DNA from: Bacteroidales bacterium
GTDB lineage: Bacteria; Bacteroidota; Bacteroidia; Bacteroidales; P3
Length of the DNA: 57,485 bases
Assembly (NCBI GenBank): GCA_017962615.1
Contig: JAGCUZ010000051.1
Location: forward strand, 1 to 57,485
Direction of reading: 5' to 3'
The position numbers and the translations under genes were made by a program. The notes under the pieces are model-generated. The model did not search any database. It was not told the DNA's origin and worked only from the letters and a program-made list of their open reading frames with translations. How positions within the stretch are numbered: position 1 is the stretch's first letter; every line of letters starts with the position of its first letter. Of the stretch, positions 25,389 to 33,882 are shown in pieces.

Positions 25389-26444
25389 TTAAACACGCAA
25401 ACAATCAGGTTTGGCGGGGGACGGGTTGATGCGGCCGCTGACCCCTTTGTATTTCTCGGACGGGTTGTAGGTTATACCTATCTTGTCGAGCAGGCGCTCG
25501 CACTGCACCTGGTGGAGCTGCAGCCCAAGCTTCCAGGGGTCGTAGCCCAGGAGTAGGCCGGTGAGCTCCTCGTAGGTGAGCACGGGGATGCCGTAGCCCT
25601 CCTTGTCGTAGGTTTTGTGCTCCATCTCGGCGATGGTGTACTGCCACTTGTCGAGGAACATGGCGCAGCCCGGGCAGTTGGCCACGATGAAGTCGGGCTC
25701 GTAGGGTTCCATCGACTCGAACTTCTTCTTGGTATTGGCGATGCTGTAGCCGCGGTTCTCGCGCACAAGGTACTGTCTGAAGCCGAAGCCGCAACAGTGG
25801 CGGCGCTCGGGGTAGTCGACCACCTCGCCGTCCCAGGCCTCAATCATGCCGGCAAGCACATAAGGGAACTCGGCATTACCGATTCCGATGTTGGGGAATA
25901 TCTTGGCATAGTGACAGCCGATGTGCTCGACGACACGCAAGGGCTTGCCCGTAAAACGGTTGATGAGGCGGTAGCGCATCTTGGGCTTGAGGTCGAACCT
26001 GAACTTGTAGATGATGTCGCTTGGATGCGCTATATTGTCGGGCACCTCGAACTCACGCTTGCAGGCATCCCAGAGGAACTGGCGTGCCTGCTCCTTGAGT
26101 TCGGGCGACTCTTTCCACTTGGCGATGACCTCGGAGAAGACGCCGAAGCTGGTGACGCACGACGGCACGTAGTTGTGGTAGCCGCACTCGGTCATGAGCG
26201 AGAAGAGGCGTGCCACGACGGTCATGGTGGTGTTGAACGGCACCACGTCGCTATGGTAACCTATGCCCGTGCAGGTGTGCTGATGAGGGTTGTCGCAGAT
26301 GTCTTTGCCCAACTCGTTGCGAAGGATGGAGAGGAACGCCGCCTCGGAGCCCGGGAAGAAGGTCTGCCGAATACAGCTGCGCTCATAGAAGTAGTGGTCG
26401 TCGGCTATCTCTTTTTGGTATTCGTTCCAGTAACGGTTGCTCAT
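25389..26444 (-). CDS. HdrB-like protein with cysteine-rich CCG domains
   Basis: Two CCG-type cysteine clusters are visible: an N-terminal one (SCIRQTFFPGSE with CGYHNYVPSC) and a C-terminal one (HIGCHYAKIF, HCCGFGFRQY, NCPGCAMFLD). In heterodisulfide reductases each domain holds a non-cubane [4Fe-4S] cluster that splits disulfide bonds; in SdhE and TfrB relatives it passes electrons to other acceptors. Length 351 aa is a little over canonical HdrB (about 300). It is the fifth gene of the operon, between the membrane iron-sulfur protein and the HdrA-like protein. The physiological substrate cannot be told from sequence. Confidence 0.8.
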   Translation of the reverse strand: MSNRYWNEYQKEIADDHYFYERSCIRQTFFPGSEAAFLSILRNELGKDICDNPHQHTCTGIGYHSDVVPFNTTMTVVARLFSLMTECGYHNYVPSCVTSFGVFSEVIAKWKESPELKEQARQFLWDACKREFEVPDNIAHPSDIIYKFRFDLKPKMRYRLINRFTGKPLRVVEHIGCHYAKIFPNIGIGNAEFPYVLAGMIEAWDGEVVDYPERRHCCGFGFRQYLVRENRGYSIANTKKKFESMEPYEPDFIVANCPGCAMFLDKWQYTIAEMEHKTYDKEGYGIPVLTYEELTGLLLGYDPWKLGLQLHQVQCERLLDKIGITYNPSEKYKGVSGRINPSPAKPDCLRV

Positions 26445-26463
26445 ATTGATGATAGTGATTACG

Positions 26464-28257
26464 TTAGACTAACTGTTTTGCCACCAGCTCGGCCACATCC
26501 ATCACGGGAGCTCTGTCGGCACGCGCGAAGGCTTTCTTGCACATGGGGCAGGCTGTGGCCACGACGTCGGGGCTGGGGGCCAAGAGGTTGTCGAGTGCCG
26601 CGTTGCGGATAAGGGCCTGCTGCTCAACGCCGAGGGTGGTGTTGCCGAGGTTGAAGCCGCAGCAGAGGCTCTTCCCTGCCTCCTCCTTGATGGGGAGCAA
26701 GGTGGCCACACTCTTGAGCACGGTACGCGGCGGCTCGTAGATACCGCAGCCGCGCCCTAACTCGCAGGGATCGTGATAGGTGACGCTCTGAGCGCCCTTC
26801 GACACCTTGATGCGGCCGTCGGCGATGAGCGACTTGATATACTCCGTGTGGTGCATGACGGGGATATTCAGGTTGTACTCTTTTACAAACGACTGATAAC
26901 AAATGGGACACGAGGTTACGAGCAGTGTGGCACCCGACTGGGCGAACATCTCCTGATTCTTACGCCGGAGGCTGTCGGCCTGACGTATGAAGCCCTGCTG
27001 CAGTAGAGGCCTGCCGCAGCAGATGCTCTGCTCCTTGTCGACATACCAATAGGGTTGACCCGCCGCCTGGAATATCTTCTCCATGGCCTCGGTGATGCCG
27101 GGGGTGAGGCGCGACATGCAGCCGCCGAAATAGGCAACACGTCCTATCGCGTTGAACGGATGCACCTTGGCAAGATAACCATAGCCATGCGGGTTGTCGA
27201 CAGAGCGGTTGCTCTCGGTACGTACCTGACGGCGGATGGTGGCGAGGTCGACGCCCACGGGACATTCCTCAGAGCAACGCCCGCAGACCATGCAGTTGTT
27301 GGCAATAGCCTCGGCACGATGCCAAAGATCCTTGTTACGAACGGTTTGCAGGAGATAAACGCCTTGTATGTTGGAGATGTCAAGCTCGCGGTTTATAGGG
27401 CAGTTGTCGATGCATATACCGCAACGGGAGCAGGCGCTCATCTCGAACATAGAATAGCCTGTCTTCTTGTGCCCTTCGGTGACACCCAGATTACGGAAAT
27501 AGATGAGGAACACCTCGGTGAAGATATGCATGTAGCGGCTGAACGGCATCAGCGAGAAGAAGATACCCAAAGCCAGGGAATAGAAAAGCCACAGCTGATA
27601 CTCGAAGACGGGGTTCTCGAAGCCCATGGCGGTGAACAGGTCGCCGACAGCACTGACCAGGAAGCCGCCGTTATGGTAGTTGGCCGATGTGGCACCCTCG
27701 GCCAGCAGACGTAGAGGAAATATAGACCACAAAGCCGCCTTGGTGACACGGTCGGTAAGGTTGTGCTTGGTCGTCTTCTTCATCCCTAACGGCTTAGACC
27801 ATATCTTCTTAAACATGGCCAGGAATAGACCCGACAGGACATAGAGCAGAAGGGCGTCCATCAGGGCAGCATACAATGGTGCCTGTGCAAAAGGCACCAC
27901 CTTGGGTGACCTTGGCTCGAAATAGTTAAAGAATATGGCGACATAGAAAGGATGGCCGTCGGGACAGGCCAGAATTGCCTGTACTGCACCCACAACGATG
28001 AGCAGAAACCATCCGAAAGCCAGGCTGCGGTGCATGTAGCCAAGGATGACATTATGCTTGGTGATACGCCAATGTAGCAGACTCTCGCGAACAGCCTCCC
28101 ACACTGCCGGAAGAAACTTCCACGACAGCATGTTACGGAGCACGACAACACGTTGACGCCCATCGAACTTGGATATCCACAGCCAATATTTCACCACCGA
28201 GATAACCAACAGGGCGAGGACGCCTATACAAAACGGAAGGACAAAAAGGTCGAACAC
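26464..28257 (-). CDS. Membrane-bound iron-sulfur oxidoreductase (fused DsrM/HdrE-like and DsrK/HdrD-like)
   Basis: The first 250 residues contain about five helices (LPFCIGVLALLVISVV; SLAFGWFLLIVVGAVQ; ALMDALLLYVLSGLFLAMF; LWLFYSLALGIFF) with histidines (GYMHRS, SRYMHIF) that could carry heme b, as in NarI/DsrM. Two [4Fe-4S] ferredoxin motifs follow (CSRCGICIDNCP, CMVCGRCSEECP, about 275-335). Then come two CCG domains (GGCMS...CCGRP...CPICY; CELGRGCG...CCGFN...CPMCKK). Such proteins exchange electrons between the menaquinone pool and the CCG clusters. It makes this Hdr-like complex a membrane complex. Confidence 0.84.
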   Translation of the reverse strand: MFDLFVLPFCIGVLALLVISVVKYWLWISKFDGRQRVVVLRNMLSWKFLPAVWEAVRESLLHWRITKHNVILGYMHRSLAFGWFLLIVVGAVQAILACPDGHPFYVAIFFNYFEPRSPKVVPFAQAPLYAALMDALLLYVLSGLFLAMFKKIWSKPLGMKKTTKHNLTDRVTKAALWSIFPLRLLAEGATSANYHNGGFLVSAVGDLFTAMGFENPVFEYQLWLFYSLALGIFFSLMPFSRYMHIFTEVFLIYFRNLGVTEGHKKTGYSMFEMSACSRCGICIDNCPINRELDISNIQGVYLLQTVRNKDLWHRAEAIANNCMVCGRCSEECPVGVDLATIRRQVRTESNRSVDNPHGYGYLAKVHPFNAIGRVAYFGGCMSRLTPGITEAMEKIFQAAGQPYWYVDKEQSICCGRPLLQQGFIRQADSLRRKNQEMFAQSGATLLVTSCPICYQSFVKEYNLNIPVMHHTEYIKSLIADGRIKVSKGAQSVTYHDPCELGRGCGIYEPPRTVLKSVATLLPIKEEAGKSLCCGFNLGNTTLGVEQQALIRNAALDNLLAPSPDVVATACPMCKKAFARADRAPVMDVAELVAKQLV

Positions 28258-28259
28258 AA

Positions 28260-28592
28260 CTATTCCTCCAATAATTTTCTCATATTAATAATTAAAGCCC
28301 TGGTATTGACGCCCCTCGGGCACACCAGCACACACTTGCCGCACAACATGCATTTGTTCAACTCGTCGACAAGGCCGTCATACTGTCCACGAGAGAACTT
28401 GAAGTGAACCTGACGTATGTTGAAGTCGGTCATCGATGCCGCCGAGCAGGTGGCGCTGCACGCCCCGCAACCGATGCAGTAGCGGTATGACGGAACCAAC
28501 TCCTGCAATGCTGCAGACTTAGACAGATTGGCAGAGTCGAGGTTGATAGACCTTGTCGTTGCTATATTGAAGCCGAACTTATTCATTGTCAA
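28260..28592 (-). CDS. HdrC-like double [4Fe-4S] ferredoxin subunit (110 aa)
   Basis: Two ferredoxin motifs are seen: CIGCGACSATCS (about 39-50; the usual Pro after the last Cys is replaced by Ser) and CMLCGKCVLVCP (about 81-92). This is the layout of HdrC. The start overlaps the end of the preceding gene by 14 bases, and the stop is two bases from the next gene's stretch, so the three are tightly coupled. With the 201-residue protein before it, the operon has two HdrC-type subunits, which is more than a canonical HdrABC set. Confidence 0.8.
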   Translation of the reverse strand: MTMNKFGFNIATTRSINLDSANLSKSAALQELVPSYRYCIGCGACSATCSAASMTDFNIRQVHFKFSRGQYDGLVDELNKCMLCGKCVLVCPRGVNTRALIINMRKLLEE

Positions 28593-29184
28593 CGATGTTT
28601 TTCAGTTTTATACCACCCGTAACCTCGAATATGCGGTGCACCTCCTCAAGGTCCTCCTTGGGGATATCGCGCAACGCACCCGGACCGCTGCCATGGTAGT
28701 TGGCTCCAAGCTTGGGGGCTATGTCGGCAATGTGTTTGATGTACCACGTCCATATTGGGCCTTGCTCGGGATGTTGCTCAGGGTCAACGCGGTCGGGATA
28801 GACGCAATAACCGATATCAAGTATATTGCGTTCGATGGTACGCATCAGGAAGACCTGCTGACGGCCTTTCTCGCTCATGCGGAAATAGCCGAGCTCCTGA
28901 GAAGCCTTGCGGAGCACGCTGATCAATTCGCCCGGCACATTGCCACGCGGGCAACGCGGCTTGCACGACATGCACTGACCACAATACCAGATGGTATCGC
29001 TTTTAAGCAACTCCTCTATTTCGCGCTCGTCGCCCCGCTGCACCAACTCGCATATCCTGCGAGGGTCGTAGTCGTAGAACTCAGCGGCAGGACATACGGC
29101 GGTGCACACACCACAATTCATGCATGCCTTCAACGACTCCTCGAAACGCACATCCTGACGAAGATAGTCCAATATATTTTCCAT
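28579..29184 (-). CDS. HdrC-like 4Fe-4S dicluster protein (201 aa)
   Basis: Two cluster motifs, CMNCGVCTAVCP (about 21-32) and CGQCMSCKPRCP (about 68-79), sit in an HdrC-like domain. A helical C-terminal extension of about 100 residues (TIERNILDIGYCVYPDRVD onward) follows and is unlike plain HdrC. The extension ends GGIKLKNIVD. The gene begins 17 bases after the VOC protein gene. Probably relays electrons between the membrane subunit and the HdrA/B-like subunits; exact partners are inferred from gene order. Confidence 0.8.
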   Translation of the reverse strand: MENILDYLRQDVRFEESLKACMNCGVCTAVCPAAEFYDYDPRRICELVQRGDEREIEELLKSDTIWYCGQCMSCKPRCPRGNVPGELISVLRKASQELGYFRMSEKGRQQVFLMRTIERNILDIGYCVYPDRVDPEQHPEQGPIWTWYIKHIADIAPKLGANYHGSGPGALRDIPKEDLEEVHRIFEVTGGIKLKNIVDNE

Positions 29185-29201
29185 GTTATATTATGTGTCT
29201 A

Positions 29202-30272
29202 TTAGAACTTTACGCGGTTAAGAGCCATCAGCCGGAAGAAGAACTTGGGGAAAGGTTTCTCGCGATTGCGTGACAGCATGTCGATGACTATATGGGGCCG
29301 TTTGCTGACGGTTAGCTTGTGAGCCTCAACAAGTTCAATCAATGTACCGTCGGGGTCTTCGATATATGTGAAGTGGCCACTTGCCTCGCCCATGTCAAAG
29401 TGGTCGTCATTTTTGCAGCTGTCAACCGTGAACGGATAACCCGCGGCCTCACAGCGTTTTTCCAGAGCACGCATGTTTGTAACATCGAGGCATAACTGGA
29501 TAAAACCGGGGTCACCCCAATAGCGACCCTCGTATATCTTTCTGGGAGCCCGCTCGACAGATTGCACAAGTTCTATGTTACCAGCACCATAGAGAGGAGC
29601 AAAGGCACCTTTGCGCGGCGCACTCTCGGCAAGCAGCACCCTGCGGTATTTACCCGCGCCCTCTTTCATGTAGGCTATATCGTCGAAAGTACTCGTTACA
29701 TCGTAAACCACGCGGTCATAGCCCAATAGGTCGCGGTATAGCGGCAACGCCTTGTCGATGTCGCTGCAACCTATCATTGCACCGACAACACCTCCGTTAT
29801 AAGTGGGCTGTTTTATAAAGACATACGAATCCTCGACCACTTGGAAATAGTTGTTCCACGGGTCTTTGACAATGAACGATCTTCTTCCGTCGGGAGAGGT
29901 TGACAGAGGTCCCACCTGATTGTACTTACCGCACAACTGACGATGGAACTGTTCTATATTGCAGCTCTTTATCTTTGCGGCAAAGATACCAAGGTCGCCT
30001 ACAGATATATCGAAACTTGCTGGACAAGGCTTGCGGTCGGAATACTGCCAAATCTCGAAGCCGCCACCGCCTTGGAGATTCACTGCTATACAGGCGTGGC
30101 GCTTTTGAGCCTTGCCACCCGTATAGGGCAACATGCGTTCGGCCACGGTGTCATCCTCAAGGATACGCACATCCATGTTGAACATTTCGATATACCACTT
30201 CCAAGATTCATGGAAATTCTCGCAGCCAACACCTACTTGTTGTATGCCGGAGATAAAATATTTGTTGTTCAT
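29202..30272 (-). CDS. Two-domain VOC (glyoxalase/dioxygenase-fold) protein
   Basis: Two vicinal-oxygen-chelate modules are visible, about residues 1-165 (GIQQVGVGCENF, FIVKDPWNNYFQVVE) and 170-330 (GAMIGCSDIDKALPLYRDL, HFTYIEDPDGTLIELVE). The second keeps a likely His and Glu metal pair. The frame stays open far upstream, but the start at 30272 (MNNKYFISG) is chosen because it begins the first domain. A -7 element at 30301-30294 places transcription just before it. Members include glyoxalases, epimerases and extradiol enzymes; the substrate is unknown. It is the first gene of the Hdr-like/HydE operon. Confidence 0.8.
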   Translation of the reverse strand: MNNKYFISGIQQVGVGCENFHESWKWYIEMFNMDVRILEDDTVAERMLPYTGGKAQKRHACIAVNLQGGGGFEIWQYSDRKPCPASFDISVGDLGIFAAKIKSCNIEQFHRQLCGKYNQVGPLSTSPDGRRSFIVKDPWNNYFQVVEDSYVFIKQPTYNGGVVGAMIGCSDIDKALPLYRDLLGYDRVVYDVTSTFDDIAYMKEGAGKYRRVLLAESAPRKGAFAPLYGAGNIELVQSVERAPRKIYEGRYWGDPGFIQLCLDVTNMRALEKRCEAAGYPFTVDSCKNDDHFDMGEASGHFTYIEDPDGTLIELVEAHKLTVSKRPHIVIDMLSRNREKPFPKFFFRLMALNRVKF

Positions 30273-30293
30273 CAATTTTCTGATTATTTTTTG

Positions 30294-30301
30294 CAAAATT
30301 A
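30294..30301 (-). promoter_or_regulatory. Promoter -7 element of the VOC-Hdr-HydE operon
   Basis: TAATTTTG reading leftward, 22 bases before the ATG, with a TTTG about 19-20 bases further upstream. This is the best Bacteroidota promoter match ahead of the seven-gene operon. Confidence 0.65.
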
Positions 30302-30503
30302 ACATTTTCCCCCGACAAAAAAACCGCAAAACGAAAAAACTTATCACCATATCTGTTTTGCATTTTCGTATAGTCTGAATGCCAGTATATTGCACACTGT
30401 AAAGCCGACAAAGCAAACAGACAAAAAAGGATGTTGCAAGGGCGAAATACGGCAATGGTTGGCGAAAAACAATAATATTTTGACACAATTGAATTGTTTT
30501 TAG

Positions 30504-30511
30504 TATCTTTG
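30504..30511 (+). promoter_or_regulatory. Promoter -7 element of the AraC-type regulator gene
   Basis: TATCTTTG lies 23 bases before the ATG at 30535, with a TTG-type -33 element upstream. The 262-base A+T-rich spacer 30273-30534 thus holds two divergent promoters. Confidence 0.65.
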
Positions 30512-30534
30512 CAAATTCTAAGAGAGCGTTTCCA

Positions 30535-31641
30535 ATGGGGCAAATGCAGATAATACAATACATGCTATACGGTGCATTCATCATGCTCCAAATATGTGCA
30601 TGCATAGTGCTGCTACACCGGCACCAAGCCAATGAACCAAGCGGCAGCACACAGCGTGCGGTGGGCGCCATGACAATACTCACACTGGCCTACACCGTGG
30701 CATGGGCAGCTCACAACCTGTTCCCGACATTAAGATACAACACCGAACTGATACACATCCTCACACTAAGTTCTGTCATCCCATTTGTATATATAATCAG
30801 TCACTCAATACGTTACGGATATATTCCGACGGCACGCAAGATAGCGTTACACTACTTGTCACTACTGCTGCCCATAGCATACATGCTTACCTCAAGAAAA
30901 GAAATAGCATACGTCACAATCTTATACACAGTGGTTTACCTATGCATTCTGCTTGTAAACCATGCTTTTTGGTTTGTACGTCATAAAGACATGTGGGTAC
31001 AGTACGACGACCGGTACCGCAAACAACACGTATGGCAGATATGGCTGATAATTGTCCCCATTGTGTTGCTCGCCATCCTGTATGCAGTCATCATACTGGG
31101 TACGCCTCGGCCGTGGACCACTTCCATATTCCTGATTCTATGTATTGTACTTGGAATAGTTATCACGGAACGCTCATATCTTGACCAGGCAACACCCAAC
31201 GAGGAAACCGACTGTATAAGCGTACTCGAGGACTCGGCGGCAATGGAGGCCGCAAACAACGCAACGGCATTGCCTGAGTCAATAAAAGCACAGATAGCAA
31301 AGAGGTTAGCGGAAGCTGAACAGAACAAACTACACCTTGAAATAGAGACAAACCTCGACATATACGCACAGTATGTGGGGACAAATCGCACATACCTGTC
31401 GCGATACCTGAACCAAGAGTTGAACACAACGTTTTGTGATTACCTGAACAACAAGCGATTGGAATATGCCATAACGCTGCTCACCTCGGACAAGAAATAT
31501 ATCGCCGACGTGGCCTACATGTGTGGCTATGCCGACACCTCGACGTTTCGCCGCAACTTCAAGAAATATATCGGCACTACACCAAGGCGCTACAGGCAAG
31601 GCGCAAATTCTGCAACAAAAACCAAGGAAACAAACAGTTAA
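30535..31641 (+). CDS. Membrane-bound AraC-family transcriptional regulator
   Basis: The first 220 residues hold about seven hydrophobic helices (for example MLYGAFIMLQICACIVLL, LTLSSVIPFVYIISHSI, IWLIIVPIVLLAILYAVII). A linker is followed by a C-terminal AraC/XylS DNA-binding domain (about 265-355). Its motifs are YVGTNRTYLSRYLN (first helix-turn-helix) and IADVAYMCGYADTSTFRRNF with GTTPRRYR (second, the family signature). Seven-helix AraC proteins occur in Bacteroidota and probably sense a membrane or periplasmic signal. Because it diverges from the Hdr-like/HydE operon, it is the natural candidate regulator for it. The phosphohexomutase gene follows after 29 bases. Confidence 0.87.
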   Translation: MGQMQIIQYMLYGAFIMLQICACIVLLHRHQANEPSGSTQRAVGAMTILTLAYTVAWAAHNLFPTLRYNTELIHILTLSSVIPFVYIISHSIRYGYIPTARKIALHYLSLLLPIAYMLTSRKEIAYVTILYTVVYLCILLVNHAFWFVRHKDMWVQYDDRYRKQHVWQIWLIIVPIVLLAILYAVIILGTPRPWTTSIFLILCIVLGIVITERSYLDQATPNEETDCISVLEDSAAMEAANNATALPESIKAQIAKRLAEAEQNKLHLEIETNLDIYAQYVGTNRTYLSRYLNQELNTTFCDYLNNKRLEYAITLLTSDKKYIADVAYMCGYADTSTFRRNFKKYIGTTPRRYRQGANSATKTKETNS

Positions 31642-31670
31642 AAATATAACAACAACGAAAACATATCAAT

Positions 31671-33398
31671 ATGGACGCAACAACAAATGCAAATGTACAA
31701 GCCTGGTTGAACGGGGCATACGATGAAGAGACGAAACAGGCCATCCGTAAAATGGAGAAAGAGAATCCCGAAGAGCTGACAGAGAGCTTTTACCGGCATC
31801 TGGAATTCGGTACGGGCGGCCTGCGCGGCATCATGGGTGTAGGTACAAACCGAATGAACAAATACACCGTAGGCATGGCCACACAGGGATTGGCCAATTA
31901 TGTAAAGAGCTGTTTCCAAGGCACTGAGCTAAAAGCAGCCATATCGCACGACAGCCGTAACCACAGCCGCGAATTTGCTGAGATAACTGCCAACGTGCTG
32001 GCGGCAAACGGTTTCACTGTATACCTGTTCGACGATATGAGACCAACACCAGAGCTCTCCTTCGCCATACGCCACCTACACTGCCAGACGGGCGTAATGC
32101 TCACCGCCTCGCACAATCCGAAGGAATATAACGGCTACAAAGCCTACTGGGACGATGGCTGCCAGCTCGTGCCGCCTCACGACACCAACGTTATCGACGA
32201 AGTGCTGAAAATCAAAGAACTCAGCGACGTAAAATGGAACGGTGGCGAAGAGCGTATCATCACCATAGGCAGCGAAGTCGACGAGGCTTTCATGCAGAAG
32301 ATTGAGAAGAACGTGCTGCATCCCGAATGCATAAAAGCACATCATGACATAAAGATTGTATACACACCGCTGCATGGCACAGGTATAAAGCTGATACCCA
32401 CGATGCTGGAGCGTCTCGGCTTCACCAATGTCAACGTCGTCAAGGCGCAAGCCGTTCCTGACGGCAACTTCCCCACCACCCCGTCGCCCAACCCCGAAGA
32501 ACACGCCGCCATGAAGATGGCCGTAGAGCTGGCCAAAGAGATTGACGCCGACATAGTTTTTGCGAGCGACCCTGACGCCGACCGCGTAGGCGTAGCCGTT
32601 AAAAAGCCCAACGGAGAATGGATGCTCCTGAACGGCAATCAGACCCTGTCGGTAATCATATATTACTTGCTGAAAGAATGGAAAGACAAAGGCAAAATAA
32701 CAGGTAAAGAATTTATTATCAAGACTATCGTCACAAGCGAGCTGCCCGCCGAGATTGCCAAGAAACAGGGTGTGAAAGTATACGACGTGCTGACAGGCTT
32801 CAAGTGGATCGGCTCTAAAATCAAAGAGATGGAGGGGAAAGAGACCTTCATTGGCGGTGGCGAGGAGAGCTACGGCTATATGATCGGCGATTTCGTGCGC
32901 GACAAGGATGCCGTGGGAGCCTGCTCGATGATTGCCGAGATAGCAGCCTGGGCGGCATCGCAGAACAAGACGTTCTTCGATGTGCTGGTGGACCTTTACA
33001 AAGAGTTCGGCTTTTACAAAGAGGGGCTTCTCAGCGTGGTACGCAAAGGCAAGAGCGGCGCCGAAGAGATTCAGCAAATGATGAAACAGTACCGCGAGAA
33101 CCCGCCGTCGGAAATCAACGGCAGCAACGTTGTATGCATCAAAGACTACAAGACGCTTGAGAGCAAAGACACGGCCACAGGGAAGGTAGAGAAACTGCTG
33201 CTCCCGACGAGCAACGTACTTCAGTTCTTCACCGAGGACGGCAACAAGGTCACGGTACGTCCCAGTGGAACAGAGCCTAAGATAAAGTTCTATTTCGGCG
33301 TTAAAGGCGAACTGAAATGCCGAGAAGACTTCGATGCTGCAAATGCCGCTCTCGACAAAAAGATTGACGACATCAAAGCCTCAATGGGCTTGAATTAA
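31671..33398 (+). CDS. Phospho-sugar mutase (phosphoglucomutase/phosphomannomutase)
   Basis: The enzyme moves phosphate between C1 and C6 of hexoses through a phosphoserine. All four domain signatures are present: FGTGGLRGIMGVG, the catalytic serine in TASHNPKEYNGYK, the metal loop DPDADRVG, the sugar-binding GGGEESYGYM, and the phosphate-binding RPSGTEPKIKFY at the C-terminus. Length 575 aa fits the long PgcA-like class that works on glucose and mannose phosphates. It may be read from the AraC gene's message; a strong terminator follows. Confidence 0.93.
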   Translation: MDATTNANVQAWLNGAYDEETKQAIRKMEKENPEELTESFYRHLEFGTGGLRGIMGVGTNRMNKYTVGMATQGLANYVKSCFQGTELKAAISHDSRNHSREFAEITANVLAANGFTVYLFDDMRPTPELSFAIRHLHCQTGVMLTASHNPKEYNGYKAYWDDGCQLVPPHDTNVIDEVLKIKELSDVKWNGGEERIITIGSEVDEAFMQKIEKNVLHPECIKAHHDIKIVYTPLHGTGIKLIPTMLERLGFTNVNVVKAQAVPDGNFPTTPSPNPEEHAAMKMAVELAKEIDADIVFASDPDADRVGVAVKKPNGEWMLLNGNQTLSVIIYYLLKEWKDKGKITGKEFIIKTIVTSELPAEIAKKQGVKVYDVLTGFKWIGSKIKEMEGKETFIGGGEESYGYMIGDFVRDKDAVGACSMIAEIAAWAASQNKTFFDVLVDLYKEFGFYKEGLLSVVRKGKSGAEEIQQMMKQYRENPPSEINGSNVVCIKDYKTLESKDTATGKVEKLLLPTSNVLQFFTEDGNKVTVRPSGTEPKIKFYFGVKGELKCREDFDAANAALDKKIDDIKASMGLN

Positions 33399-33420
33399 CC
33401 CCTAAGTCAAACACACTTAC

Positions 33421-33462
33421 AACAATAGCGGACAGGAACACTGCGTCCTGTCCGTTATTGTT
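33421..33462. terminator. Strong terminator between convergent genes
   Basis: A 17-base stem (33421-33437 with 33446-33462, one G-T pair) with an 8-base loop is T-rich on its right side and A-rich on its left. It can stop both the mutase gene from the left and the YbjQ-family gene from the right. Confidence 0.85.
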
Positions 33463-33498
33463 TTGTGCCGTTTATCAATGGCGGCGGTTATACAAATG

Positions 33499-33810
33499 CT
33501 ATTTATAGCGCACAGCAGTGCCAAACACAAGCACTTCAGCGGCTTGTGCCATGATTGCCGACGTGGTGTAGCGGACACCTATAACCGCATCAGCACCCAT
33601 CTGCACAGCCTGGTCGACCATACGCTGAGTGGCCTGGCTGCGGGCTTTTTCCATCATTCCTGTATAGGACTTAAGTTCGCCACCGACAATGCTTTTCAGA
33701 CTTTGGCCGAAGTCGCTGACGAAATTCTTGCTTTGAATTGTGCTGCCACTGACAATGCCCAATTCTTCATAATTCACTCCTTGCAGAGTTTCAACAGTTA
33801 CTATTTTCAT
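33499..33810 (-). CDS. YbjQ/UPF0145-family protein
   Basis: The 103-residue protein has the family signs: GIVSGSTI near the N-terminus, the middle GGELKSYTGMMEKARSQA and the end ADAVIGVRYTTS. It should form a small pentameric barrel, described as heavy-metal-binding-like in domain databases without an established role. It stands between the mutase terminator and the T9SS protein gene, with no obvious partner. Confidence 0.88.
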   Translation of the reverse strand: MKIVTVETLQGVNYEELGIVSGSTIQSKNFVSDFGQSLKSIVGGELKSYTGMMEKARSQATQRMVDQAVQMGADAVIGVRYTTSAIMAQAAEVLVFGTAVRYK

Positions 33811-33882
33811 GATTTTAACTGATATGTTTGATTAATAATTAATTATCAATATTCCAAGTGCCAATCCACCTGACCTGTCACG

